A DNA stretch of 64,000 bases from Rhizobiales bacterium GAS188 (GTDB lineage: Bacteria; Pseudomonadota; Alphaproteobacteria; Rhizobiales; Beijerinckiaceae), in the NCBI GenBank assembly GCA_900104855.1, contig FNSS01000001.1, positions 4,464,001 to 4,528,000 of the forward strand, read 5' to 3'. The position numbers and the translations under genes were made by a program. Position 1 is the first letter of the stretch. Every line of letters begins with the position of its first letter. Shown piece by piece: positions 26,414 through 35,725 of this stretch. The notes under the pieces were generated by a model. That model was not told where the DNA came from and did not search any database. It worked only from the letters and a program-made list of their open reading frames with translations.

Positions 26414-27431
26414 GCGCGGCCTCCTCGAGCGGATACCAACAGGCCGCCGCATGCGGGCCGCCTTGCGTGAGCCCGGGCCTGTCGCTGCGGCAGCGGGCCG
26501 CGACCCGCGGGCAGCGCGGATTGAAGGCGCAGCCTTCGGGGATGGCGCCGAGGCGCGGCATCGCGCCATCGATCTGGTTCAAGGTCGTGGCGCGGTGGCG
26601 GATGCTCGGGATCGAGGCCATCAACCCGGCCGTGTAAGGATGCAGCGGCCGGCGCAGCACCTCCTCCACGCGGCCGATCTCGACCAGTCTTCCGGCATAC
26701 ATCACGGCCACGCGATCAGCCGTCTCGGCGATCACGCCCATATCATGCGTGACCAGCATCACGGCGACGCCCTGCTCCCGGCAGAGGCGCTTCAAGAGCG
26801 TGGTGATCTGCGCCTGGATCGAGACGTCGAGCGCCGTCGTCGGCTCATCGGCGATGATCAGGCGCGGTCGCGCCGCGAGAGCAAGCGCGATGACGACGCG
26901 CTGGCGCATGCCGCCGGAGAATTGGTGCGGGTGATCGTCGAGGCGGCTCTCCGCCGCCGGGATGCCGACCTCCTTCAGGAGATCGAGCGCTCGCGCCCGT
27001 GCCTCGCGCCGTGACACCTTCTCATGCGTCATGATCGTCTCGACGATCTGGTCGCTGATGCGCAAGAGCGGGTTGAGCGAGGTCAGCGGGTCCTGGAAGA
27101 CGGCCCCGATGCGCCGGCCGCGGATCTCGCGCATGCGCCTTGGCGGCAAGTCATCGATGCGCTCGCCTTCGAGGCTGATCGTGCCGCCGGCGATCCGGCC
27201 CGGCGGTTCCACGAGGCCGATGACGGCGGTGCCGGTCAGCGATTTGCCGGCTCCGGATTCGCCGACGATGCCGAGAATTTCGCCAGGCCAGATATCGAAG
27301 GAGACGCCGTCGATCGCGGTCAGGGGGCCGTTTCGACCATCGAAGACGATCGCAAGATCGCGCACCGACAGGATCGGTGCGCTGGGTGCGGGATCGGATG
27401 CGGAACGGCGCGCTTGAGCCTGCATGATCAT
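26406..27431 (-). CDS. oligopeptide/nickel-type ABC transporter ATPase, DppD-like
   Basis: This protein of about 341 residues (339 from the second ATG) has Walker A GESGAGKSLTGTAVIG, Q-loop GAVFQDPLTSLNP, signature SGGMRQRVVIALAL, Walker B LIIADEPTTALDVS and H-loop LVTHDMG. The C-terminal motif is CAFNPRCPRVAARC. Its start overlaps the amidohydrolase stop by 4 bp. It pairs with the DppF-like ATPase to power uptake through the DppBC permeases. Confidence 0.92.
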
Positions 27432-28930
27432 GGGCCCTTCTCGATCGGATAGGAGGACGAGAAGATCTCGGCGAGCGGCGGATGGCCGACAGTGCGCTCC
27501 GGATAGGCCGCGACCAGCCGGTCGAACTGCGCCTGAGCCTCTTGCTTCATCGCGGCTTCGCCGCAGCCGGCGATCACGCCGTCCTCCATGACGCAGCGGC
27601 CATCGACCACGACGGTGCGGAAATCGCGGCCATGCCCGGTGAGCATCATGGTCTGGATCGGGTCGATCACCTGGCCGATATGCGGGCGGTCGAGGTCGAA
27701 GACCGTGATGTCGGCCTTGGCGCCGGGCATGAGCCGGCCGAGATCCGGGCGCCCGAGCGCATCGGCGCCCCCGATCGTCGCCGCGTCGTAATAATCCTCC
27801 GAACGGCAGGCGGTGGCCGAGCCCGCCAGCAGCCGACAGAGCATCATGCCCACCTGCATATTGGCCACCATATCGGGCGGGGCGGTGTCGGTGCCGAGGC
27901 CGATCTTGAGGCCCATGGCGCGGTAGCGCGCGAAGCTGTCGATCGCATTGCCGTGCCGCGCCGAGACGAGCGGGCAATGCACGATGCTCGCGCCATGCTC
28001 GCCGATGATCTCGAGATCCCGCCCTTTGCGAACGATATGGCGGCTGCCCGACACATAGGTCGCGTGCGGCAGCAAGGTGCGCTCATTGAGGAAGCCGAGG
28101 CTTTCGAGCCATTCGGGCGGGCTCATGCCGTGCTGTCGCAGCACGAGGTCATATTCGATCTTCGATTGGCAGCAATGCAGGCGCACCGGCACGCCGAGCG
28201 CACGGCCGGCCGCCGCCGTGCGGCGCAGCAGTTCCGGCGTGCAGGTCTCGATGCGGTCGGGTGCCAGCATGGTGCGCACCAACCCGCCATGCCGGCCTTC
28301 CTGCGCCTCGCAGAAGCGGATGGCGGCGGCGAGGTCGGCGAGGCCGCGCGGCTCGTCATAGACGGTGGTGATCTCGCCTGCGTCCGAGGTCACCATATTG
28401 CCGGTGCGGAAGGCTGGCCCGAGATAGACGCGCAGCCCGAGCTCCGCCGCTGTCTCGGCGGCGCCCTCGAACTCCTCGACCGTCTCGCCCCAGGCCCGAT
28501 AGAATAGCGAGGCGATCGGCAGGGCCGTGGTGATGCCGTTGCGGATGAGCAGCGAAAAGGCATGGCGCTTCTGGAAGGCGAGCTCGTCCGCCGCATACAT
28601 CTCGCGCGGGCCGCGGGTGACATAGCTCTGCGGCCAGACCCGCCCCTTCTTCCAGGCCGGCTGGTTGTCATAGGCGAGGATGGTCGTGTCGAGATCGGCG
28701 AGCGCATCGAGATCGACGAAGCCCGGCCCGATGATCGCGTTGCCGTAGTCGATGCGCCGCGCCACCTCGCCCGGAAAGGCGTGGCCGACGAAGACGATGC
28801 GGTCATCCTCGAACACCACCTCGCCATCCTGGTAGAGGCGATGGCGACCCTCGCGATGCCCGACCACGAAGCGGGCAGTCATCGCGACGCGTCCGCCGAT
28901 GCGTCCGCCGATGTGTTCGCCTGCGGCCAT
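27428..28930 (-). CDS. amidohydrolase-family protein with altered first metal motif
   Basis: This protein of about 500 residues belongs to the TRZ/ATZ-like amidohydrolase superfamily. Later metal and catalytic landmarks are intact: VRLHCCQ, LLPHATYV, IVHCPLVSARHG and GLGTDTAPPDM. The usual N-terminal HxH after GPGFVD is missing; residues 71-81 read FVDLDALADLD. The start is ATG 28928-28930, coupled to the preceding deaminase stop (ATGA); an internal ATG at 28880-28882 is possible because residues 1-16 are a short GR-rich repeat. It is encoded within a Dpp transporter operon, so it should process the imported compound, either as a hydrolase with a changed metal site or in a binding role. Confidence 0.82.
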   Translation of the reverse strand: MAAGEHIGGRIGGRVAMTARFVVGHREGRHRLYQDGEVVFEDDRIVFVGHAFPGEVARRIDYGNAIIGPGFVDLDALADLDTTILAYDNQPAWKKGRVWPQSYVTRGPREMYAADELAFQKRHAFSLLIRNGITTALPIASLFYRAWGETVEEFEGAAETAAELGLRVYLGPAFRTGNMVTSDAGEITTVYDEPRGLADLAAAIRFCEAQEGRHGGLVRTMLAPDRIETCTPELLRRTAAAGRALGVPVRLHCCQSKIEYDLVLRQHGMSPPEWLESLGFLNERTLLPHATYVSGSRHIVRKGRDLEIIGEHGASIVHCPLVSARHGNAIDSFARYRAMGLKIGLGTDTAPPDMVANMQVGMMLCRLLAGSATACRSEDYYDAATIGGADALGRPDLGRLMPGAKADITVFDLDRPHIGQVIDPIQTMMLTGHGRDFRTVVVDGRCVMEDGVIAGCGEAAMKQEAQAQFDRLVAAYPERTVGHPPLAEIFSSSYPIEKGP

Positions 28931-30126
28931 CAGGGAGCCTGCACCAAGGGCTGGCCGTCGCGCGCCACGATGGCGCCGCGCTTGACGACGAGGCGCCGCG
29001 GCGGATGCGCGGCGACCGCTTCCGCGATGGTCTCGGCATCCACCAGGACGAAATCCGCGGCGCAGCCCGGCGTGAGGCCGTAACCCTTCAGCTCCATCAC
29101 GGCCGCTCCGCCGAAGCTGCAGACATCGAAGGCGAGCTCGAGCTCGTCGTCGCGCCGGAAATTATTGCGCAAGCCCACGAACATGGCGCGTTCGAGCATG
29201 TCGGCACTGCCGTAAGGGCCCCAGGTGTCGCGGATGCCGTCCGAGCCGGAGCAGATGCGGATGCCGGCCTCGCGCAGCCGCCGGACGGGCGGGGCAGGGC
29301 GGCTCGCCGGCGCCGTCGTCATGATGGCGATGTCGAGCGCCGCGAGTTCGGCGATCAGCGGGTCGACGAGGTCGCGATCCGGCGTGCCGAGGCAGAAGGC
29401 GTGGCTCACCGTGACCTTGCCCTGCATGCCGAGCGCGCGGGTGCGCTCGAAGATCAGGTCCATCGAGAAGGCGCCCATCTCGCCCGGCTCATGCAGATGG
29501 ATGTCGATCGGGCGGCCATGGCGTTGGGCGAGGCCGAAGACGCCGTCGAGATGCCCCTTGGGATCGCGATCGATGGCGCAGGGATCGAGCCCGCCCACCA
29601 CCTCGGAGCCGAGCCGCATGGCCTGCTCCATCAGCTCGACCGTGCCCGGCCGCCGCAGCATCCCCGATTGCGGGAAGGCGACGATCTCGACATCCATCGC
29701 GTCGCGATAGCGCTCGCGCATCGCCATCACGCCTTCGATGCCCCACAGGCCATGATCGGTGTCGACATCGACATGGCTTCGGATATGCGTCGTTCCCTGG
29801 GACAAGGAGAGCACGACCTGCCTGGCCGATTGCCTCGCCGGATCGATGTCGAGGCGCTTCTTCGAGGCGCGCTCATTGTCGATCTTGTCGATCAGGCGTG
29901 GCCCTGCTGCGTGCTTGTGCCAGCCCATGCCCCACAGCGTCTTGTCGAGATGGGTATGGGCTTCGACGAGGCCTGGCAGGAGCAGCGCGCCGGCGGCGTT
30001 CTCGACGGTTGCGCCCGGCACCGCGATGGCGGTCCCGAGCTCGGCGATGCGCCCCTCGCGAACCAGCAAATCGGTCGCGGCGCCTCCCATCGGACGGCAA
30101 TTCTTGATGATCAGATCCGTGGTCAC
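28930..30126 (-). CDS. cytosine-deaminase-like amidohydrolase
   Basis: This 398-residue protein is of the CodA / atrazine-type branch. It has HTHLDKTLW (HxH at about 61-63), RSHVDVD, IDIHLHEPGE, VSHAFCLG and SGSDGIRDTWGPYG (catalytic Asp), so the metal site is complete. GTG 30124-30126 is chosen as start, with GGGAG about 9 nt upstream. It deaminates or hydrolyses a cyclic amidine, imide or amide; cytosine, isoguanine, creatinine-like and hydantoin-like substrates are all possible. Co-transcription with a Dpp-type importer suggests a scavenged N-heterocycle. Confidence 0.87.
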   Translation of the reverse strand: MTTDLIIKNCRPMGGAATDLLVREGRIAELGTAIAVPGATVENAAGALLLPGLVEAHTHLDKTLWGMGWHKHAAGPRLIDKIDNERASKKRLDIDPARQSARQVVLSLSQGTTHIRSHVDVDTDHGLWGIEGVMAMRERYRDAMDVEIVAFPQSGMLRRPGTVELMEQAMRLGSEVVGGLDPCAIDRDPKGHLDGVFGLAQRHGRPIDIHLHEPGEMGAFSMDLIFERTRALGMQGKVTVSHAFCLGTPDRDLVDPLIAELAALDIAIMTTAPASRPAPPVRRLREAGIRICSGSDGIRDTWGPYGSADMLERAMFVGLRNNFRRDDELELAFDVCSFGGAAVMELKGYGLTPGCAADFVLVDAETIAEAVAAHPPRRLVVKRGAIVARDGQPLVQAP

Positions 30127-30146
30127 CGGGCAATTCTCCCTATGGG

Positions 30147-31091
30147 TCAGCGCAATTTCGGGTTCAGCACGTCGCGCAGCCAGTCGCCGATCAGGTTGAC
30201 GGCGAGCACGATGAGGCCGAGCTGGGCGGCCGGGAACACCACCACCCACCAGGAGCCCGAGAACAGATATTGGTTGCCGATGCGGATCAGCGTGCCGAGC
30301 GAAGGCTGGGTGATCGGCATGCCGACGCCGAGGAAGGACAAGGTCGCCTCCGACAGGATCGCGAGGCCGAGATTGAGGGTCGCTGCGACCAGGATCGGGG
30401 TCAGCGTGTTCGGCAGGATGTGGCGGCGCATGATGCGCGACGGACGCACCCCGATGATGCGGGCCGCGAGCACATATTCCTTGCGCCGCTCGACCATGGT
30501 CGAAGCTCTCACGGTGCGCGCATATTGCACCCAATTGGTCAGCGAGATCGCCACCACCAGGATGATGGCCGCGAAGGGCTCGCGGAAGGCCGGCGGCAAG
30601 GCCTCGCGGAAGAGGGCGCTGACCAGGATCGCCACGAGCAAGGTCGGGATCGAGAGCACCGTGTCGCCGATGCGCATCAGGATATTGTCGAGGATGCCGC
30701 CGAAATATCCGGAGATGAGGCCGATGCTCACCCCGATCAGCATCGACAAGGCGACGCTGGCTGCGCCGATGATCAGCGATACGCGCGAGCCGTAGAGGAT
30801 GGCCGAGAGCACGTCGCGCCCCTGCGGATCGGTGCCGAGCAGGAACGGCATCTCGCCATCCGCCGACCAGATCGGCGGCAGCTCCGCCTTGTCGATGAAG
30901 AGCTGCTTGAGATCGTAGGGGTTCTGCGGGGCGATGAACGACGCGAAGGCCGCGCTCGCCACCAGCAGCACGAGCACAATCACGGAAGCGATCGCCAGCG
31001 GCGAGCGGCGGAAGCTGAAGGCGATATCGCTCGCGAGAAGGCGCGACAGCGCGCCGGGTGCTGCGGCGACGGTCATCTGTTCAGACCGCAC
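30147..31091 (-). CDS. ABC transporter permease, DppC-like
   Basis: This 314-residue permease has an OppC-type N-terminal segment, six membrane spans and the cytoplasmic ATPase-contact loop. A periplasmic AELPPIWSADGEMPFLLGTD-type segment leads to GRDVLSAILYGSRVSL, a DppC hallmark. Its start overlaps the DppB-like stop by 11 bp. It forms the channel with the DppB-like permease. Confidence 0.92.
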   Translation of the reverse strand: MRSEQMTVAAAPGALSRLLASDIAFSFRRSPLAIASVIVLVLLVASAAFASFIAPQNPYDLKQLFIDKAELPPIWSADGEMPFLLGTDPQGRDVLSAILYGSRVSLIIGAASVALSMLIGVSIGLISGYFGGILDNILMRIGDTVLSIPTLLVAILVSALFREALPPAFREPFAAIILVVAISLTNWVQYARTVRASTMVERRKEYVLAARIIGVRPSRIMRRHILPNTLTPILVAATLNLGLAILSEATLSFLGVGMPITQPSLGTLIRIGNQYLFSGSWWVVVFPAAQLGLIVLAVNLIGDWLRDVLNPKLR

Positions 31092-32073
31092 GGGCGCCTC
31101 CCGCGAGTGCGTCCTGGCGCAGCCTCGGATCGACCACCGCGTAGAGCAAATCGACGACGGTGTTCACGGTGACGAAGATCAGCGCGACGACGATCAGGTA
31201 GGCAGCCATCACCGGGATGTCGACATAGGTCACGGCCTGCACGAACAGAAGGCCCATGCCTGGCCATTGGAACACAGTCTCGGTGACGAGCGCGAAGGCG
31301 ATGAGATTGCCGATCTGCAGCCCCGTGACGGTGATCACCGGCATCAGGCAGTTGCGCAGCGCGTGGCGGAAATGGATCGAGCGGTCGCGCAGCCCCCTGG
31401 CGCGCGCGAAGCGGATGAAGTCGGCCCGCATCACTTCGAGCATCTCGGCGCGCACCAGGCGCATGACGAGCGTGATCTGGAACATCGACAAGGTGATGCC
31501 GGGCAGGATCAGGGCTTGCCGGCCGCTGCTGGTCAGGAAGCCCGTCGTCCACCAGCCGAGATCGACGACCTCGCCGCGCCCGAAGGCCGGCAGCCAGCCG
31601 AGCGTCACCGAGAAGACCAGGATCAGCAGGATGCCGACCGCGAAGCTCGGCAGCGACACGCCGAGCACCGAGACGAATTGCAGGAATTCGGCGAGCGGCG
31701 TTCGTCGCCGGATCGCGGTGTAGACGCCGAGCGGGATGCCGATCATGAGCGACAGCAAGGTCGCCACGATCACGAGCTCGAAGGTCGCAGGCAGGCGCTC
31801 GGCGATCAGGGAGGAGACGTCGCGCTGGTTGCGGAAGGAGATGCCGAAATCGCCACGCGCCGCATTGCCCGCGAAGGTCGCAAATTGCAGCACGAAGCCG
31901 CGATCGAGGCCGAGACGCGCCCGCAACTCGGTGCGCTGCGCCTGGCTCGCCTGCTCGTTCAGCATCAGCTCGACCGGATCGCCCACGAATTTGAAGATCA
32001 TGAAGGCGATGAAGGCGACGGCCAGCATGACGCCGGCCGCATTGGCGAACCGCTTGATCAGGAAGATCAGCAT
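31081..32073 (-). CDS. ABC transporter permease, DppB-like
   Basis: This 330-residue permease begins MLIFLIKRFANAAGVMLAVA, the standard DppB/OppB N-terminus, and has six spans with the GDPV region and an EAA-like RARGLRDRSIHFRHALRN segment. It follows the solute-binding gene after a 222-bp gap occupied by an inverted repeat B; this may lower downstream expression relative to the binding protein. Confidence 0.92.
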   Translation of the reverse strand: MLIFLIKRFANAAGVMLAVAFIAFMIFKFVGDPVELMLNEQASQAQRTELRARLGLDRGFVLQFATFAGNAARGDFGISFRNQRDVSSLIAERLPATFELVIVATLLSLMIGIPLGVYTAIRRRTPLAEFLQFVSVLGVSLPSFAVGILLILVFSVTLGWLPAFGRGEVVDLGWWTTGFLTSSGRQALILPGITLSMFQITLVMRLVRAEMLEVMRADFIRFARARGLRDRSIHFRHALRNCLMPVITVTGLQIGNLIAFALVTETVFQWPGMGLLFVQAVTYVDIPVMAAYLIVVALIFVTVNTVVDLLYAVVDPRLRQDALAGGARAV

Positions 32074-32114
32074 TCCGGTCTCCCTTCGGGCCCTGAACGG
32101 ACCGCATATGGTAG

Positions 32115-32247
32115 GACCCCCACCTCATTCCTCCCCCTTTCAGGGAGAGGACGTGCGCGTTTGCCCCGAAGCCTCGTGTCGAGGGATCGACAGAAATCAC
32201 CCTGCGTCCATCCTCCCCCTGGAAGGGGGAGGAATGAGGTGGGGGTC
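32115..32247. repeat. interspersed repeat B: long inverted repeat between binding-protein and permease genes
   Basis: The 23-bp arms 32115-32137 and 32225-32247 are exact reverse complements (GACCCCCACCTCATTCC...). Pairing continues imperfectly inward to about 36 bp. Its place between a highly expressed binding-protein gene and its permeases suggests mRNA-stabilising or attenuating function, as known for REP elements. Confidence 0.8.
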
Positions 32248-32295
32248 AATTCCAGTCGCGCCACACGATTCAACCTGAAGCCGCCCGCGCGCCGC

Positions 32296-33879
32296 TCACT
32301 TCATCCGCGTCAGCCACAGGCGCGGCTTGTTGTCGGAAGCCTGCACGGTGCTCTCGACGCTCGAGCGCATCGCCCAGGCCATGGGCTGCTGATGCAGCGG
32401 GATGGCGAGCGTCTCGTCCTTCACGATCTGCAGCGCCTTGGTCATCAGCGGGATGCGCTTTGCCGTGTCGAGCTCGATGCCGGCCTTGTCGGTGAGCTCG
32501 TCGATGCGCGGATCGCCCCAGCTGCCCCAGTTGAACACGCCGCCGGTGCCGCTCTTGGAATGCAGCACCTGGATGAGCACCGAATAGGCATCGATCATCG
32601 GCTCGTTGGCCCAGCCGAAGGAGATCAGGTCGAATTCTCCCTTGACGCGCTTCGGCGTCTGCTGGCTGCGCGGCGCCATGTCGAGATTGGGCTTCAGCCC
32701 GGCACGCGCCCACATGGACGCGACCGCCTGGCAGAATTCCTCCTCGTTGACGAGCGAATCCGTGTTGCAGTTCATGAGGAAGGAGAAGCCATTGGGATAG
32801 CCGGCCTCCGCGAGTTGCTTCTTGGCGGCCTCGAGATCGAAGGGCAGGCGCTTGTCGAGTTCGGGCACATAGCCCGGGATGGCGGGCGCGACGATCGATC
32901 CCGTATTGCGCGACAGGCCGCGCATGGCGCGCTTCTGCACGGCGTCGATGTCGATGGCGCGGTAGAGCGCCTCGCGGACGCGCTTATCCTTGAAGGGGTT
33001 TTTGCCCGTCACATCCGATTCGACGAGCTTGTCGCGCATGTTGAAGGCGAACCAGACGGTGCGCAGCTCGTTCGTCTGCAGCACTTTCACCTCGGGCGCT
33101 GCGGCGAGGCGCTGCAGATCCTGCAGCGGCGCCGCATTGGTGAAGTCGACCTCGCCCGATATCAGCGCCGCCACCCGGGTCGCGGCCGAGGTGATCGGCG
33201 TGAACTCGACGCGGTCGATGTTGTGGACCGGCTTGTCCCACCAATCCTTGTTCTGCACCAGCACCGTCTTGGCATCGGCACGCCGCGATTCCACCGTGAA
33301 CGGCCCGGTGCCGTTCTCGTTGTTGGTGGCATAGCCTTCGACGCCCTTGCCGGCATCGGTGGGCTTGAGGCTGTTGTTGTCGACGAGCCATTTCTTGTTG
33401 AAGACGTAAATATTGGTCAGGTCGTTGAGCAGCAGCGGATAGGGGCCGTTCACCTCGATCTCGACCGTGAAATCATCGATCTTGCGGGCCGATTTATAGG
33501 CCGGGAGATTGCCCTTGAGCGGCGAGGCCTCGTCGGTGACGCGCTCCAGCGAAGCGATGACGTCGTCGGCCGTGAAAGGGGCGCCATTGTGGAACTTGAC
33601 GCCCTGGCGGAGCTTGAAGCGCCATAGCGTCGGGGACACCGTCTCCCATGAGGTCGCGAGCGCGGGCTCGATCTTCAGATCGCCCGTATACCGCACCAGC
33701 CCCTCATAGACATGGTTGAGCACGGCGAGCGTGAAGGTGTCGCCATAGGAATCGGGATCGAGCGAGACGATTTCGCGCGGCGAGCCCCATTTCAGCGTCT
33801 TGGCTTCGGTCTTGGCTCCGGCCGCGGCCAGGAGGGCCATGACCGCAGTGGCGGCCAGTAGAAATCGCTTCATTCGCAT
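32296..33879 (-). CDS. periplasmic solute-binding protein, DppA/OppA family
   Basis: This 527-residue protein has a Sec signal peptide (MRMKRFLLAATAVMALLAAA, cleavage near residue 22-26) and a family-5 solute-binding fold: DPDSYGDTFTLAVLNHVYEG, RFKLRQGVKFHNGAPFTADD and FNWGSWGDPRIDELTDKA. ATG 33877-33879 gives the best signal peptide; a 7-residue longer form is possible. It is the first gene of the dpp-like operon and is divergent from a GntR regulator. Its ligand may be a peptide, or, given two co-encoded amidohydrolases, a nitrogen heterocycle. Confidence 0.9.
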   Translation of the reverse strand: MRMKRFLLAATAVMALLAAAGAKTEAKTLKWGSPREIVSLDPDSYGDTFTLAVLNHVYEGLVRYTGDLKIEPALATSWETVSPTLWRFKLRQGVKFHNGAPFTADDVIASLERVTDEASPLKGNLPAYKSARKIDDFTVEIEVNGPYPLLLNDLTNIYVFNKKWLVDNNSLKPTDAGKGVEGYATNNENGTGPFTVESRRADAKTVLVQNKDWWDKPVHNIDRVEFTPITSAATRVAALISGEVDFTNAAPLQDLQRLAAAPEVKVLQTNELRTVWFAFNMRDKLVESDVTGKNPFKDKRVREALYRAIDIDAVQKRAMRGLSRNTGSIVAPAIPGYVPELDKRLPFDLEAAKKQLAEAGYPNGFSFLMNCNTDSLVNEEEFCQAVASMWARAGLKPNLDMAPRSQQTPKRVKGEFDLISFGWANEPMIDAYSVLIQVLHSKSGTGGVFNWGSWGDPRIDELTDKAGIELDTAKRIPLMTKALQIVKDETLAIPLHQQPMAWAMRSSVESTVQASDNKPRLWLTRMK

Positions 33880-34028
33880 GATCCGTCTTCTCCCATCCAT
33901 GTCCCTGCGGAGATTGCGGATTCCCTCTCATCCGTCTCCGAAGTCCTTGGCTTGCAGGCGCCTCGCCCCGGGACTGCACATCTTGCGCACAATCTCGTGA
34001 CATTCGAGTAGGCAATTGACATACGATA

Positions 34029-34038
34029 TTGTATACGA
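34029..34038. promoter_or_regulatory. candidate GntR (FCD-type) operator TTGTATACGA
   Basis: A near-palindromic TTGTATACGA lies in an AT-rich patch (34018-34050) of the divergent dpp/gntR region, and an ATACGAT half-site lies just upstream. FCD-type GntR proteins commonly bind TNGTATACNA-like sites. Assignment is by motif and position only. Confidence 0.4.
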
Positions 34039-34159
34039 GATCGTTAGACAAGAGGCTTGTGCCTTGAAAACCGATTCGTGAGATCATTTCCTTGGCGACG
34101 CGGTTCGGGATCGGATAAGTCGCGCGAGGCGAGCTCTCCGGGCATAGAGATCTTGGGGC

Positions 34160-34891
34160 ATGGAGATGGCGATGGCCGCGAAAGGCGACGACAAGATCTC
34201 GGGATCGCGCGCCCAGGCGGCCTATCGGGCCTTGCGACGCGCCATCATCGACCAGGCCCTGCAGCCCGGCATGAAGCTTCCCGAGGACGCGATCGGCGAG
34301 CGTCTCGGCGTCAGCCGCACTCTGGTGCGCGAGGCGTTTTCGAAGCTCGCCGGCGAGGGGCTCGTGCAGCTGCGCCAGAATCGCGGGGCCTCGGTCGCCT
34401 ATCCGAGCCTCGAGGAGGCGCGCGAAGTGTTCACCGTGCGGCTCGGCCTCGAGCGGCTGGTGGCCGAGCTCCTGGCCGGCCGCCTCGGCAAGCCCGAGCG
34501 CGAGCGCCTCGCCCGCCATCTTGCGGCCGAGGACGGCGCGCGCGGCCGCGACGGGCCTGAATCGATCAGGCTGGCCGGCGAGTTCCACACTTTGCTCGCC
34601 GAGATGACGGGCAATGGCCTGCTGGATCGCTATGTCCAGGAAGTGGTCTCGCGCTGCTCGCTGATCCTCGCCATCTATGCGCGCCCACATTCTTCCGATT
34701 GCGCCGTCACCGAGCATCGCGACATCGTCGAGGCGCTCGAGAAGGGTGATGCCGAACGCGCCATGGCGATCATGGATCATCATCTGCGCGCCGTGATGGA
34801 GCGGGCGCTGATCTCGCCGCGCGGCCAGGGCGAGATCGGCGACGTGCTCGCCGCCTATGCGGCAGCCGAAGGCCTGGAGGGCAATAAGTGA
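34160..34891 (+). CDS. GntR-family regulator, FadR/FCD type
   Basis: This 243-residue protein has an N-terminal winged HTH (about 15-75: AQAAYRALRRAIIDQALQPG, RLGVSRTLVREAFSKLAGEG) and an all-helical FCD effector domain with metal-type histidines (EFHTLLAEMTGN, EHRDIVEALE, DHHLRAVME). Three in-frame ATGs lie close together; the first is used. It is divergent from the dpp/amidohydrolase operon and coupled to the downstream flavin-reductase-like gene (GTGA overlap), so it likely senses the imported compound or a product of it. Confidence 0.9.
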   Translation: MEMAMAAKGDDKISGSRAQAAYRALRRAIIDQALQPGMKLPEDAIGERLGVSRTLVREAFSKLAGEGLVQLRQNRGASVAYPSLEEAREVFTVRLGLERLVAELLAGRLGKPERERLARHLAAEDGARGRDGPESIRLAGEFHTLLAEMTGNGLLDRYVQEVVSRCSLILAIYARPHSSDCAVTEHRDIVEALEKGDAERAMAIMDHHLRAVMERALISPRGQGEIGDVLAAYAAAEGLEGNK

Positions 34892-35622
34892 CCGATGCCA
34901 AGTTGACCGACGCTATGTCGCCTGCGTCAGGGCAGGCGGGTTTCGCTTCCTTTGATTTCGCCGAGCTGTCGCCGCGCGAGCGCTACAAGCTGCTGATCGG
35001 CACCGTGGTGCCGCGTCCGATCGCGCTCGTCACCACGGTCGATGCGGGCGGACGCGTGAATGCGGCGCCGTTCAGCTTCTTCAATTGCCTGTCCGCGGAT
35101 CCGGCGATCCTGGCGCTCGGCGTCGAATATCGCGGCGATGGCCGCCACAAGGACACGGGCCGCAATATCCGCGACCGCCAGGCCTTCACGGTCAATATCG
35201 TCTCGAACGCCATGGCCGAGGCCATGAATATCTGCGCCGTGCCCTTCGAGCCCGGCACCGACGAGCTCACCGAGGCCGGCTTCACCACCGTCGCCGGCGT
35301 CAAGATCGCGAGCCCCCGGATCGGGGAGGCGCCCGTCGCCTTCGAGTGCCGCCACCACGTCACCTTGTCGATCGGCGCCTCGCGCGACATCATCCTGGGC
35401 GAGGTCGTTCACGCGCATCTGCGTTCAGATATCGTCGATCCGGAGAAGCTCTATGTCGATCCGGCGGCGCTCGACGCTATCGGCCGCATGGGCGGGCATG
35501 GCTATGCCTCGACCCGCGATTATTTCGACCTGAAGACCATGACGGTCGATGCCTGGCGACGTGAGGGCGACGCCGCCAATCGCCGCGAGCCGCGCAACGG
35601 CCGGGAGCGGTGGGACCGCTGA
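34888..35622 (+). CDS. flavin reductase-like / FMN-binding split-barrel protein
   Basis: This 244-residue protein has the FMN-binding split-barrel fold: LIGTVVPRPIALVTTVDAGG, AAPFSFFNCLSADPAIL and RNIRDRQAFTVNIVS. This is the DIM6/NTAB (flavin reductase domain) group. It starts with GTG overlapping the GntR stop. Such proteins supply reduced flavin or act directly as reductases. Its coupling to the regulator of an N-heterocycle-type uptake locus suggests a role in that catabolism. No partner monooxygenase is in the window. Confidence 0.88.
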   Translation: MTDAKLTDAMSPASGQAGFASFDFAELSPRERYKLLIGTVVPRPIALVTTVDAGGRVNAAPFSFFNCLSADPAILALGVEYRGDGRHKDTGRNIRDRQAFTVNIVSNAMAEAMNICAVPFEPGTDELTEAGFTTVAGVKIASPRIGEAPVAFECRHHVTLSIGASRDIILGEVVHAHLRSDIVDPEKLYVDPAALDAIGRMGGHGYASTRDYFDLKTMTVDAWRREGDAANRREPRNGRERWDR

Positions 35623-35623
35623 C

Positions 35624-35707
35624 TGGGACCGCGGGCGTCTCGCCCGCACTTGCGACGGTGAGCTGCGCCGTCGGGAAGGAAGGGCGACCGAGACGGTCGC
35701 GGTCCCA
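35624..35707 (+). repeat. interspersed repeat A, copy 4
   Basis: TGGGACCGCGGGCGTCTCGC ... GAGACGGTCGCGGTCCCA, with perfect 10-bp inverted ends (TGGGACCGCG/CGCGGTCCCA). It starts 1 bp after the flavin-reductase-like stop and shows what the IS1182-interrupted copy looked like before insertion. Confidence 0.85.
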
Positions 35708-35725
35708 GGCGCCTCCCCCGCATCC

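Noticed and set aside
29005-33627. Two very long plus-strand frames (about 596 and 897 codons) opposite the deaminase, permease and binding-protein genes
   Set aside because: They are low-complexity basic/acidic translations without domains; the minus strand has full-length recognised families throughout.
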